This document shows, one piece after another, positions 8,361-16,750 of a stretch of 31,819 bases of DNA. This DNA is from JAFDVJ01 sp964487505 (GTDB lineage Bacteria > Acidobacteriota > Blastocatellia > Pyrinomonadales > Pyrinomonadaceae). Where the stretch lies: the NCBI GenBank assembly GCA_964487505.1, contig CAZARD010000045.1, positions 1-31,819 of the forward strand, given 5' to 3'. The notes beneath the pieces were generated by a model, which was not told the origin of the DNA, did no database searches, and saw nothing but the letters and a program-made list of their open reading frames with translations. The translations under genes and the position numbers were made by a program. Position 1 is the first letter of the stretch, and each line of letters opens with the position of its first letter.

Positions 8361-8801
8361 TCAATACGCATCGGGGGCTGGTTTTTCCATCCACCGCTCG
8401 GGATGGACAAGTCCGTGGAAGCCAAACTTCTCGTAAAGCGTATGCGCGTCGCGCGTCGCCAGGATCCAGCGCCTGAACCCTTGCAGATCGGGATGCTCGA
8501 CAATAACGCGCATTAGCCATTTGCTCAATCCGCGCCCCCGGAATTCCTCGGTCACAAAGACATCTCCGAGATACGCGAAGGTCGCGAAATCGGTCACAAC
8601 TCGCGCAAATCCAACTAGATTCTCGCCTTTGTAGAGTCCAAAAGGCAAGGAATTTTTTATTGCCGTCTCGGTTTGCTCCCGCGAGCGATTCCGCGCCCAA
8701 TATGATTTCTCCGAGAGAAATCCGTGGATCGCGTCGATGTCGAGACGGTCACGATCCGTACTGATCAGAAAACCGTCGTTCTCGATCTCGAAAACTCGCA
8801 T
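8361..8801 (-). CDS. GNAT-family N-acetyltransferase
   Basis: The 146-residue protein has the GNAT fold pattern. Strand beta-4 and motif A read YLGDVFVTEEFRGRGLSKWLM, with RGRGLSK forming the acetyl-CoA pyrophosphate loop. TLYEKFGFHGLVHPERWM is the typical C-terminal block. The acceptor substrate cannot be told from sequence; similar short GNATs act on small molecules or protein N-termini. I chose ATG 8801. An in-frame TTG at 8816 would add MNAKP, but it falls inside the heptamer repeat array and is unlikely. The gene lies between eno and gpmI on the same strand and may be read with them. Confidence 0.85.
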   Translation of the reverse strand: MRVFEIENDGFLISTDRDRLDIDAIHGFLSEKSYWARNRSREQTETAIKNSLPFGLYKGENLVGFARVVTDFATFAYLGDVFVTEEFRGRGLSKWLMRVIVEHPDLQGFRRWILATRDAHTLYEKFGFHGLVHPERWMEKPAPDAY

Positions 8802-8810
8802 AGGCTTGGC

Positions 8811-8916
8811 ATTCAAGATTAAGATTCAAGATTCAAGAGTCAAGATTCAAGATTCAAAGGCCGGTTTTGAATCTTGAATATCTTGAATCTTGAATTGAAT
8901 AATCCGAATCTTGAAT
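8811..8916. repeat. Inverted pair of 7-bp arrays forming a long hairpin
   Basis: The left half, 8811-8858, is made of ATTCAAG-type units (one 6-bp unit; the last four are exactly 7 bp). The right half, 8866-8916, carries CTTGAAT units in the opposite orientation. The halves meet at a GGCCGG loop (8859-8864) and can pair over about 18 bp with small bulges. The structure fills the gap between the eno stop and the GNAT start. It has no T-run, so a classical terminator is not shown, but a strong RNA hairpin is expected. Confidence 0.8.
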
Positions 8917-8924
8917 CTGATCGA

Positions 8925-10214
<1,290 letters not shown>

Positions 10215-10321
10215 ATGAATAGATAGCTCCTGAAAATGATTTGTTGATACTCAATCAGTTTAATGGGCGAAGGAGAAAAATGCACAGAGAGCGTGAGCAG
10301 TGAAGCGAGCAAGCCGCAAGA

Positions 10322-10341
10322 GTTACGCGTTCACGCGTGAC
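10322..10341. repeat. Small inverted repeat upstream of eno
   Basis: GTTACGCG and CGCGTGAC flank a TTCA loop (one G-U type mismatch), with direct CCGCAAG copies on both sides. It lies in the 270-bp eno/CNNM-type intergenic region, which is repeat-rich throughout and has no supportable gene. Confidence 0.5.
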
Positions 10342-10397
10342 CGCAAGTCAGCATATCGATACCGAAAGCGTACGAACGCCGTCCCAATTTCCCACCG

Positions 10398-10425
10398 AAT
10401 CCGAAATCCCAAATCCAAATTCCAA
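10398..10425. repeat. 7-bp periodic array
   Basis: Four consecutive 7-bp units: AATCCGA, AATCCCA, AATCCAA, ATTCCAA. The unit type closely resembles the array at 24794-24821 inside the broken DUF1801-like gene. Confidence 0.7.
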
Positions 10426-10476
10426 ATTGGCGAGTGTCGTCGCTCGCGCGACTCCGGATACTGTCTTCGCCCTGTT

Positions 10477-10523
10477 CCGTGGGCTTACGCCTCACGGCTA
10501 AAGTTTGCCGTCGCTCCGCGACT
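10477..10523. repeat. Two-hairpin repeat at the 3' end of the CNNM-type gene
   Basis: One hairpin pairs CCGTG (10477-10481) with CACGG (10493-10497), with inner GGC/GCC around a TTAC loop. A second pairs GTCGC (10511-10515) with GCGAC (10519-10523). The first contains the stop codon of the minus-strand transporter gene and the second lies within its last codons. The organisation recalls the REP-like element near fabF but the sequence is different. Confidence 0.6.
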
Positions 10524-11891
10524 GGTTGAACGTTCCATTCTCACCTTCAGGATCCTGCGCTTTTCGACTTTTTCGATCCTGAAAACGTGGCCGTTGAAGG
10601 GAACGGCGTCGCCTGGGGAAAGTATCTCGCCCGATTCGCTCATCAGAAAACCGGCGATCGTCGTGTAGCCTTCGGAAACCGGAAGATTAATGTCGAGCCG
10701 CTTGTTCAGATCGCGGACCGCCAGGCCGCCGTCGAGCAAATAGACGCCGTCGCCCACCGGTTGGATCTGCTCGTTTACCTCCTCGTCGTGCTCGTCCGAG
10801 ATGTCGCCGACGATCTCTTCGAGCAGATCCTCGAGCGTGATGATGCCTTCGACGCCGCCGTGCTCATCGACGACAAAGCCGAAATGAAACTTCTCGCGCT
10901 GCATCTGTCGCAAAACGTCCTCGAGCCGTGCGGTATCGACGACATACATCGGTTTCTGAAGGACCTTTTCGATCTTGAACAACTTCGGCCGCAAGAGGAA
11001 CGGCATCAGATCCTTGCTGTGTATGAATCCCGCGATGTCGTCAAGCGATTCGCGATACACCGGAAGGCGCGAGTACCCGTGCTGCCGGAACGATTTCGCG
11101 ATCTGTTCGAGTGTCGATGTATGCGGGACGGCGACGATCGCCGTGCGCGGGACCATCGCTTCGCGGACAGTCGTTTCGGAGAATTCGAAGACCTTGTCGA
11201 TGAGCCGTTGCTCCTCTTCGTTGAGGTGGCCCGATTCCTGCGAAAGTTTCACGAGCTGGCGAATCTCATCCTCGGTATAGACGGCGCTCTCGTCAAGCGA
11301 AGCCTTCAGGCCGATCAACCTTCCGATTCCACCGCCGACCTTGTTGAAGACCCAAAGCACTGGCCTGAAGACGAGGGCGAAGAGTTCGAGCGGCCGCGAG
11401 GCGAAGATCGCGAACGACTCGGCCCGTTCGAGCGCGAACATCTTTGGGACGAGCTCGCCAAGGACGATATGCAGGAAGGTGACGAATGCAAACGAGATGA
11501 TGATCGCGGTGATGTGAACGACATAACCGGTTTTGCCCTCGCTCGCGATCATCGAAGCGAGCGGTTCGATTATCCGGGCGACGGTCGGCTCGCCCACCCA
11601 GCCCAGCGCGAGCGACGCGAGCGTCACGCCGAGCTGGACGGCGGAAATGAACAGGGTTGTGTTCTCAAGCAGCCGGAGGGCGGCCTGCGCGCCCTTGCTG
11701 CCTTCGGCGGCAAATGCTTCGAGACGCGTTTTCCGAGAGGAAACAAGCGAGAACTCCGAAGCGACGAAAAACGCGTTGACGAACACGATGACGAACATCA
11801 ACGAAAACTCCAAAGCCGCTTGGGTGAACGAGATCGGAACGGAATGCGTTGCGTCCTGAAAAAGCAACAAGCTATGACTGGCAGGGTCCAT
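10485..11891 (-). CDS. CNNM/CorC-type membrane protein (hemolysin family)
   Basis: The 468-residue protein has the layout of the CNNM/CorB-CorC family: an N-terminal DUF21 membrane domain (about residues 25-200, with hydrophobic segments around FSLMFVIVFVNAFFVASEF, ISAVQLGVTLASLALGW and IIISFAFVTFLHIVLGE), a tandem CBS pair (VREAMVPRTAIVAV and FGFVVDEHGGVEGIITLEDLLEEIVGDI) and a C-terminal CorC/HlyC domain. Related proteins are linked to Mg2+ or Co2+ efflux and nucleotide sensing; hemolysin is a legacy name. The CorC domain seems to end near RRILKVRMER. The following residues STSRGATANFSREA and the stop codon are encoded by the repeat at 10477-10523, so the tail looks captured from non-coding DNA. 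It lies 95 bp after the NifU-like gene. Confidence 0.92.
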   Translation of the reverse strand: MDPASHSLLLFQDATHSVPISFTQAALEFSLMFVIVFVNAFFVASEFSLVSSRKTRLEAFAAEGSKGAQAALRLLENTTLFISAVQLGVTLASLALGWVGEPTVARIIEPLASMIASEGKTGYVVHITAIIISFAFVTFLHIVLGELVPKMFALERAESFAIFASRPLELFALVFRPVLWVFNKVGGGIGRLIGLKASLDESAVYTEDEIRQLVKLSQESGHLNEEEQRLIDKVFEFSETTVREAMVPRTAIVAVPHTSTLEQIAKSFRQHGYSRLPVYRESLDDIAGFIHSKDLMPFLLRPKLFKIEKVLQKPMYVVDTARLEDVLRQMQREKFHFGFVVDEHGGVEGIITLEDLLEEIVGDISDEHDEEVNEQIQPVGDGVYLLDGGLAVRDLNKRLDINLPVSEGYTTIAGFLMSESGEILSPGDAVPFNGHVFRIEKVEKRRILKVRMERSTSRGATANFSREA

Positions 11892-11986
11892 TTGTTTCGG
11901 AACAGGGGTCTTGCGGTTCGGGCCGTTTGTCCCGAAGAAATCATCTCCTTTGTCGTGAAATGCCCGATTCCGCGGGCGGATTCAGA

Positions 11987-12547
11987 TTATAGCATATCGA
12001 TTTCACCGTTCGAGCCGATCAGATCCTCGATCAACATCCGGCACGAACCGCAGCCGGTGCCCGCGTTCGTCAACTCGCCGACCTCTTCGAGGGTCGATGC
12101 ACGGCACCGCCCGATCATTTCCTCAGTAACACCGAAGCAAGTGCAGATCAAGGCCTTTTCTCCGGCGAATTCCTCGATCCGGCGGCGGCGAAGATCGGCA
12201 AAGGCGGCTCTCACGGCACCGACGACAGCGTTCCGGCAGGCGAATCGGTCGGATGGATAGCCGGCAGACCGATCCGCAATTTCGTCGAGCGCGCGCAAAC
12301 CGGTCAGCGTCCGACCATCGACGGCGAGCGCCGCTTCCTCCGCTGCCGCGATCATGAACCCGCAGCCGTTCGTCCGATATCCGACGTTTTCGATGATTCC
12401 TGAGATATCGTCGATCCGAAGTTCAAACCGTACGAACGCCCCGCACGCAAGGTTCGCGTCCGCGCCGCGCGCGTTGGTATCGTCGATCGCGCGCGCGAAT
12501 TTCGGCGCGAAGGCTTTGGCGGAAATGTCTTCAGGATAAAGCGGCAT
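11987..12547 (-). CDS. NifU-like protein: IscU-type scaffold fused to BFD-like [2Fe-2S] domain
   Basis: The 186-residue product joins two Fe-S modules. Residues 1-125 resemble the IscU/NifU N-terminal scaffold, with the three expected cysteines in ACGAFVRFEL (C35), NGCGFMIA (C62) and FACRNAVV (C104). Residues 133-172 form a BFD-like [2Fe-2S] domain with CTCFGV (C135, C137) and GCGSC (C166, C169). The C-terminal Nfu domain of classical NifU is absent, giving a short NifU variant. It probably assembles or holds Fe-S clusters in the cytosol. I chose ATG 12547 (MPLYPED); longer readings run through the inverted repeat into gdh in another frame. No cysteine desulfurase gene is nearby. It is separated from gdh by the inverted repeat. 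Confidence 0.85.
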   Translation of the reverse strand: MPLYPEDISAKAFAPKFARAIDDTNARGADANLACGAFVRFELRIDDISGIIENVGYRTNGCGFMIAAAEEAALAVDGRTLTGLRALDEIADRSAGYPSDRFACRNAVVGAVRAAFADLRRRRIEEFAGEKALICTCFGVTEEMIGRCRASTLEEVGELTNAGTGCGSCRMLIEDLIGSNGEIDML

Positions 12548-12559
12548 CGGATCCAAAAC

Positions 12560-12690
12560 GACTGGAGCGCAAGCGTCCTCGCTTGCTTGAGCGCGGAGCG
12601 CGAAGAGAGCGCTGCCTTCCGGAGCTGATACAGTCACCAAGAAGCTTCGCGCTGGCGCGCTCAAGCAAGCGGGACGCTTGCGCTCCAGTC
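12560..12690. repeat. Long inverted repeat between gdh and the NifU-like gene
   Basis: Arms 12560-12595 and 12656-12690 are reverse complements apart from one extra base. They start with GACTGGAGCGCAAGCGTCC and contain CGCTTGCTTGAGCGCG. Pairing continues imperfectly inward (GAGCGCGAAG against CTTCGCGCT), leaving a loop of about 45 bases. The right arm lies over the end of gdh and supplies its last codons and TGA. No coding capacity; a MITE-like or structured element. Confidence 0.8.
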
Positions 12691-13800
12691 TCGTTTGACC
12701 TCGAAATAGGTCTTGATCGCCCTGTATTTCGCGCCGTTGTCGAGGATTTCGAACGCCTCGGCAAAGTTCTCGAGCCCGTCGATCCGATGCGTCAGAATAC
12801 GCTGTAGCCAGCCCGGGTACATCGCCTCGCAGAGCGCGAAATCCTTGACGCCCATTTCGAAATGCTCGCGGTTGGCGTTTACCGTGCCGACCATCGCGCG
12901 ATTGCCGAGCACGAACTGCTGGTTGATCTTGTCGGACGGAACGGCATCGGTCTTGCGTTCGCCGCCTGTAACCGAAGAGAGTATCAGAATGCCGTTCTCG
13001 TTGAGCGACTGCATCGCGTCGAAGATGATCGGCGAGTATCCGGTGCATTCGAAAATGAGATCGTATTGGCCATATTCGCGAACCGAATCGACGACGCTGA
13101 CGCGTTGCGTCGAGTCATAGGTCGCGCCGATCGCCTCGCACAAATCCGCGTTCAGATATCCTTCTGGAAGTTCCCAACCGAACCCGTGAACTTCGAACCC
13201 GCGCATCCTGAGCGCCATTACCGTCAGCAGGCCGACGTTTCCGGTGCCGAGCACAGCCGCCGTGCGCGGTTTCCAGATCTTGAGCCTTTCCTGAACGTCG
13301 CCGGCCTGCTTCAATCCTTTCTCGATGATCGAAAGCGGTTCAAGCAAGACCGCGATCTCCGCGAGGCTCACCGGGATCTTCACAAGATAGTCGGCGCTTT
13401 CGGCGTAATACTCGGCCATATAGCCGTGTAGCCGGGATATTCCGCGCTCGAAATATTGGTCATCGGTCGTGAAGTCCTGCGTTCCTATTTTGTCGTAAAT
13501 GCTCTTGCCCGGCCGCCTCACGGTCGCGACGACAAAATCCCCTGGTTTGAGTTCTTTCACGTTCTCGCCGACCTCGACGACGCGTCCGAAATTCTCGTGG
13601 CCAAGGACGAGAAAACCGCAGCCTTCGGGAGCGATGCCGTATTCGGCGTTGTTTATCTCGCGGTCGGTCCCGCAGGCGCCGGCCCGAACGACCTCGACGA
13701 GAACCCCGCGGCCGCCGCGAATGTCGGAGACCGACGGTTTGTCCATCTCGACCAGATGCGCGCTTTTGGGTTCTCCGGGTATCACTGCGATCGCTTTCAT
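12661..13800 (-). CDS. gdh: Glucose 1-dehydrogenase, zinc-dependent MDR family
   Basis: The 379-residue product resembles the archaeal-type glucose 1-dehydrogenases of the medium-chain dehydrogenase family, which oxidise glucose to gluconolactone with NAD(P)+. Visible are the catalytic zinc region CGTDREINNAEYG, LVLGHENFGRVVEVG with the His-Glu pair, VRRPGKSIYDKIG, and the Rossmann motif AVLGTGNVGLLTVMALRMRG. I chose ATG 13800 (MKAIAVIPGEPKS); a longer reading to 14073 lies antisense-frame inside the GH63 gene. The start is 5 bp after the GH63-like stop, so the two genes probably form an operon. The final codons, giving DWSASVPLA and TGA, come from the right arm of the inverted repeat, replacing the natural C-terminus. 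Family call is good; sugar specificity is inferred. Confidence 0.88.
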   Translation of the reverse strand: MKAIAVIPGEPKSAHLVEMDKPSVSDIRGGRGVLVEVVRAGACGTDREINNAEYGIAPEGCGFLVLGHENFGRVVEVGENVKELKPGDFVVATVRRPGKSIYDKIGTQDFTTDDQYFERGISRLHGYMAEYYAESADYLVKIPVSLAEIAVLLEPLSIIEKGLKQAGDVQERLKIWKPRTAAVLGTGNVGLLTVMALRMRGFEVHGFGWELPEGYLNADLCEAIGATYDSTQRVSVVDSVREYGQYDLIFECTGYSPIIFDAMQSLNENGILILSSVTGGERKTDAVPSDKINQQFVLGNRAMVGTVNANREHFEMGVKDFALCEAMYPGWLQRILTHRIDGLENFAEAFEILDNGAKYRAIKTYFEVKRDWSASVPLA

Positions 13801-13805
13801 AATTG

Positions 13806-16475
13806 TCACTCCGTTTCGAATTCGTCGTTCTTGCCGTACTCGCCGATCTGTTGCAGGACCTTCGCCACGAGCCCGGTCCAGCCGGTCTGGTGACTGGCGC
13901 CGAGCCCCGATCCGTGGTCGCCGTGAAAATACTCGTAGAAAAGCGGGTAATCCCGGAAATTCGGATCCGTCTGGAACTTGTCGCAGTTCCCGAAGACCGG
14001 CCGGCTTCCGTCCTCCTCGTCGCGCAGAAAGATCCGCGCCAGTCTCCGCTCGAGCTCCTGGGAGATGTCCCACAAAGAGAGCTTCCGCTCGGATCCGGTC
14101 GGGAACTCGACCTTGAAGCCGTCGCCGAAATAATGATCGAATTTCTGGAGCGACTCGATCAGCAGATAATTCACCGGCATCCAGATCGGGCCGCGCCAGT
14201 TCGAATTGCCCCCGAACATCCCGCTCCGCGATTCGGCCGGTTCATATTCGACCTTGTACTCCGTCCCGCCGATGTTTAGAAGGTACGGGTTGGTCCGGTG
14301 CACGCGCGACAGCGCGCGGATGCCAAAATCCGACAGGAATTCGTTCTCCGACAGCATCATCCGGAGCACGCGGCGCAACCGGTCAGGTTTGATCAGGGCG
14401 AGAAGGAACCGGCCGTCCTGGCCCGGCTTCTGCATACACGCGATGCGGTCCGTCAGATCCGGACGGTTCTTCAGAAACCAATCGGTCCGGCGCCGGAAAT
14501 TCGGCAGCCGATCGAGAAGCTCGGCGTCGATCGTCTCGACGGCGAAGATCGGGATCAAGCCGACCATCGAGCGCAGCCTGATCGGCAGGTTCTCGCCGTT
14601 CGGGAGATGCAGAACATCGTAGTAGAATCCGTCGCGTTCGTCCCAGAGCTCGGTGTTGTCCTCGCCGACGTTGTTCATCGCGTCCGAGATATAGACAAAA
14701 TGCTCGAAGAACTTCGTCGCGACGTCTTCATAGACGCGGTCCTCGCGAGCCAGTTCGAGCGCGATCGCGAGCATGTTCAGGCAGAACATCGCCATCCAGC
14801 TCGTGCCGTCCGACTGCTCGATGTTTCCGCCGGTCGGCAACGGCGCGCTGCGGTCGAAGACACCGATATTGTCGAGTCCGAGGAAGCCGCCCTCGAAGAC
14901 GTTGTTCCCCTCGGCATCCTTGCGGTTCACCCACCACGTGAAATTCAGGAGCAACTTGTGAAAGACCTTCTCAAGGAACGCCCGGTCGCCTTGGCCTTTG
15001 CGGCGCGCTTCGATCTGGTAAACGCGCAGCGCCGCCCAAGCGTGGACCGGCGGGTTGACGTCGCCGAACGCCCATTCGTATGCGGGAATCTGTCCGTTCG
15101 GATGCATATACCATTCGCGCAACAGCAAAACAAGCTGGCGTTTCGCGAACTCCGGATCGATCAGCGCCAAAGGTATCGCGTGGAATGCGAGGTCCCAGGC
15201 CGCGTACCACGGATACTCCCACTTGTCGGGCATCGAGACGACGTCCTCGTTGAAAAGGTGCTTCCAGGCAGAATTACGGCCTTTCCGGCGGCCCTTTGGT
15301 GGCGGCGCGAACGCCGGGTCACCGTTGATCCAGTCGCGGACGACGTAATGATAATACTGCTTTGACCACAGCAGCCCGGCAAGAGCCTGTCTCATCACCA
15401 GCCGCTCGTCTCCGCTGAGTTGGTCGGGGACGACGCCGTCGTAGAACTCGTCGGCCTCGGCGAGCCTTTGTTCCAGGATCGCTTCGCAATCGCTCGCCGG
15501 ATCATCGGGGGCGATCTCCGCGGCCGTCAATCGCAGCCAGATCGTTTCGTAACCGTTTCCGGGAACCTCAAAATCGTAACGCGCGGCGGCCTTGGTCCCG
15601 ATCTCCTGAGGGTTCACCGCCGACCGATCGCCGTCGATCACGTACCGCCCGATCCCGTCCTTGACGAACGGGCTCGCGTTCTCGCCGCGGAACAGCGCTT
15701 CGTAATTGGATTCGTTCTCGGTGAAAAGCAGCTCCGGATCGCCTTCGCACCACAGGCGGAAACTGCCGAGATCGCGGTGTTCGATGTCGACCGCGGACTT
15801 TCCGCCGCGTTTCAGCACCGGTTTCGGCGGATGATCGAACCAGGACCACTGATTCCGGAACCAAACCGTCGGCAGGACCGTGATCGGCGCCGGATCGGGC
15901 GAGCGGTTGATGACGGTGACGCGGACGACGATGTCGTCGCAATCGGCCTTGGCATATTCGATGAAGACATCGAAATAACGGTCCTCGTCAAAGACGCCGG
16001 TATCGACTAGTTCAAACTCCGGATCGGTCTTGCCGCGGCGTCGGTTCTCGGCGCGGAGCTTCGCATAGGGGAACTCGGCGTGAGGATACTTGTAAAGGAA
16101 ACGCATATAGGAATGCGTCGGCGTGTTGTCGAGATAGTAATAGCACTCCTTGACGTCCTCGCCGTGGTTTCCTTCCGGTCCCGACAGTCCGAACAACCGT
16201 TCCTTCAGAATCCGGTCATTGCCGTTCCAGAGTGCGACCGAGAAGCATAAGTTCTGGCGCCGGTCGCAAATGCCGCCAAGCCCGTCCTCGTTCCAGCGGA
16301 ACGCGCGAAGATGGGCGTGATCGAACGGAAAATAGCTCCACGCGGAGCCGTCTTCGGAGTAATCTTCGCGGACGGTTCCCCACGCCCGGTCGGCGAGATA
16401 CGGTCCCCATCGTTTCCAGTCCAACTCGCGGGAATTGGTGAGTTCGAGCCTGATATCCTCGGTACTGCGATTCAT
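13806..16475 (-). CDS. GH63-type (MGH1-like) glycoside hydrolase
   Basis: The 889-residue product resembles large bacterial glucosidase proteins with a C-terminal MGH1/GH63 (alpha/alpha)6-barrel. Recognisable segments are WKRWGPYLADRAWGTVREDYSEDG and SYFPFDHAHLRAFRW at the N-terminus, KQYYHYVVRDWINGD, DKWEYPWYAAWDLAFHAIPLALIDPEFAK, GQIPAYEWAFGDVNPPVHAWA, EQSDGTSWMAMFCL and GNSNWRGPIWMPVNYLLIESL. No signal peptide is apparent, so it probably acts in the cytoplasm on a glucoside or mannoside such as a glycosylglycerate or short oligosaccharide; the substrate is not readable. Coupling to glucose 1-dehydrogenase 5 bp downstream supports release of glucose. I chose ATG 16475 because homologous sequence begins soon after; the longer frame to 16751 overlaps the divergent regulator start. 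Confidence 0.85.
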   Translation of the reverse strand: MNRSTEDIRLELTNSRELDWKRWGPYLADRAWGTVREDYSEDGSAWSYFPFDHAHLRAFRWNEDGLGGICDRRQNLCFSVALWNGNDRILKERLFGLSGPEGNHGEDVKECYYYLDNTPTHSYMRFLYKYPHAEFPYAKLRAENRRRGKTDPEFELVDTGVFDEDRYFDVFIEYAKADCDDIVVRVTVINRSPDPAPITVLPTVWFRNQWSWFDHPPKPVLKRGGKSAVDIEHRDLGSFRLWCEGDPELLFTENESNYEALFRGENASPFVKDGIGRYVIDGDRSAVNPQEIGTKAAARYDFEVPGNGYETIWLRLTAAEIAPDDPASDCEAILEQRLAEADEFYDGVVPDQLSGDERLVMRQALAGLLWSKQYYHYVVRDWINGDPAFAPPPKGRRKGRNSAWKHLFNEDVVSMPDKWEYPWYAAWDLAFHAIPLALIDPEFAKRQLVLLLREWYMHPNGQIPAYEWAFGDVNPPVHAWAALRVYQIEARRKGQGDRAFLEKVFHKLLLNFTWWVNRKDAEGNNVFEGGFLGLDNIGVFDRSAPLPTGGNIEQSDGTSWMAMFCLNMLAIALELAREDRVYEDVATKFFEHFVYISDAMNNVGEDNTELWDERDGFYYDVLHLPNGENLPIRLRSMVGLIPIFAVETIDAELLDRLPNFRRRTDWFLKNRPDLTDRIACMQKPGQDGRFLLALIKPDRLRRVLRMMLSENEFLSDFGIRALSRVHRTNPYLLNIGGTEYKVEYEPAESRSGMFGGNSNWRGPIWMPVNYLLIESLQKFDHYFGDGFKVEFPTGSERKLSLWDISQELERRLARIFLRDEEDGSRPVFGNCDKFQTDPNFRDYPLFYEYFHGDHGSGLGASHQTGWTGLVAKVLQQIGEYGKNDEFETE

Positions 16476-16750
16476 AATACTTTGACGGAAGTTTGTCAGA
16501 TTTTCCGGGGCGAGTCCAACTTTGGGAAGCCTGCCGCGCCTTCCGCTTCTACGGAAAAGAAATGTCTGGACGCAGTCAGGAATCTTTGCTAAATTCCAAG
16601 GGTATCGGTTCAGTTCAGCAAAAAAAACCAGAGAGACCAGTGAACGCTGAAATTCGGCATCGATTGACCATTTTTGGAACGAAACCGCGTTAGCTTTTTG
16701 GACGGCAACCAGGTCCGATTTCGCTTCGGACGCGATCAATTTTTCGGTCA

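Noticed and set aside
6362..8476. 704-residue open frame on + opposite gpmI and dacB
   Set aside because: It is antisense to two well-recognised enzymes, has arginine/aspartate-rich composition typical of GC-rich shadow frames, and no domain.
8841..8885. Heptamer hairpin after eno considered as a rho-independent terminator
   Set aside because: The stem is A/T-rich and no T-run follows on the minus strand, so only a hairpin repeat is claimed.
10587..12260. 557-residue open frame on + opposite the CNNM-type and NifU-like genes
   Set aside because: Antisense shadow of conserved genes; composition is charged and low in hydrophobic residues, with no recognisable motif.
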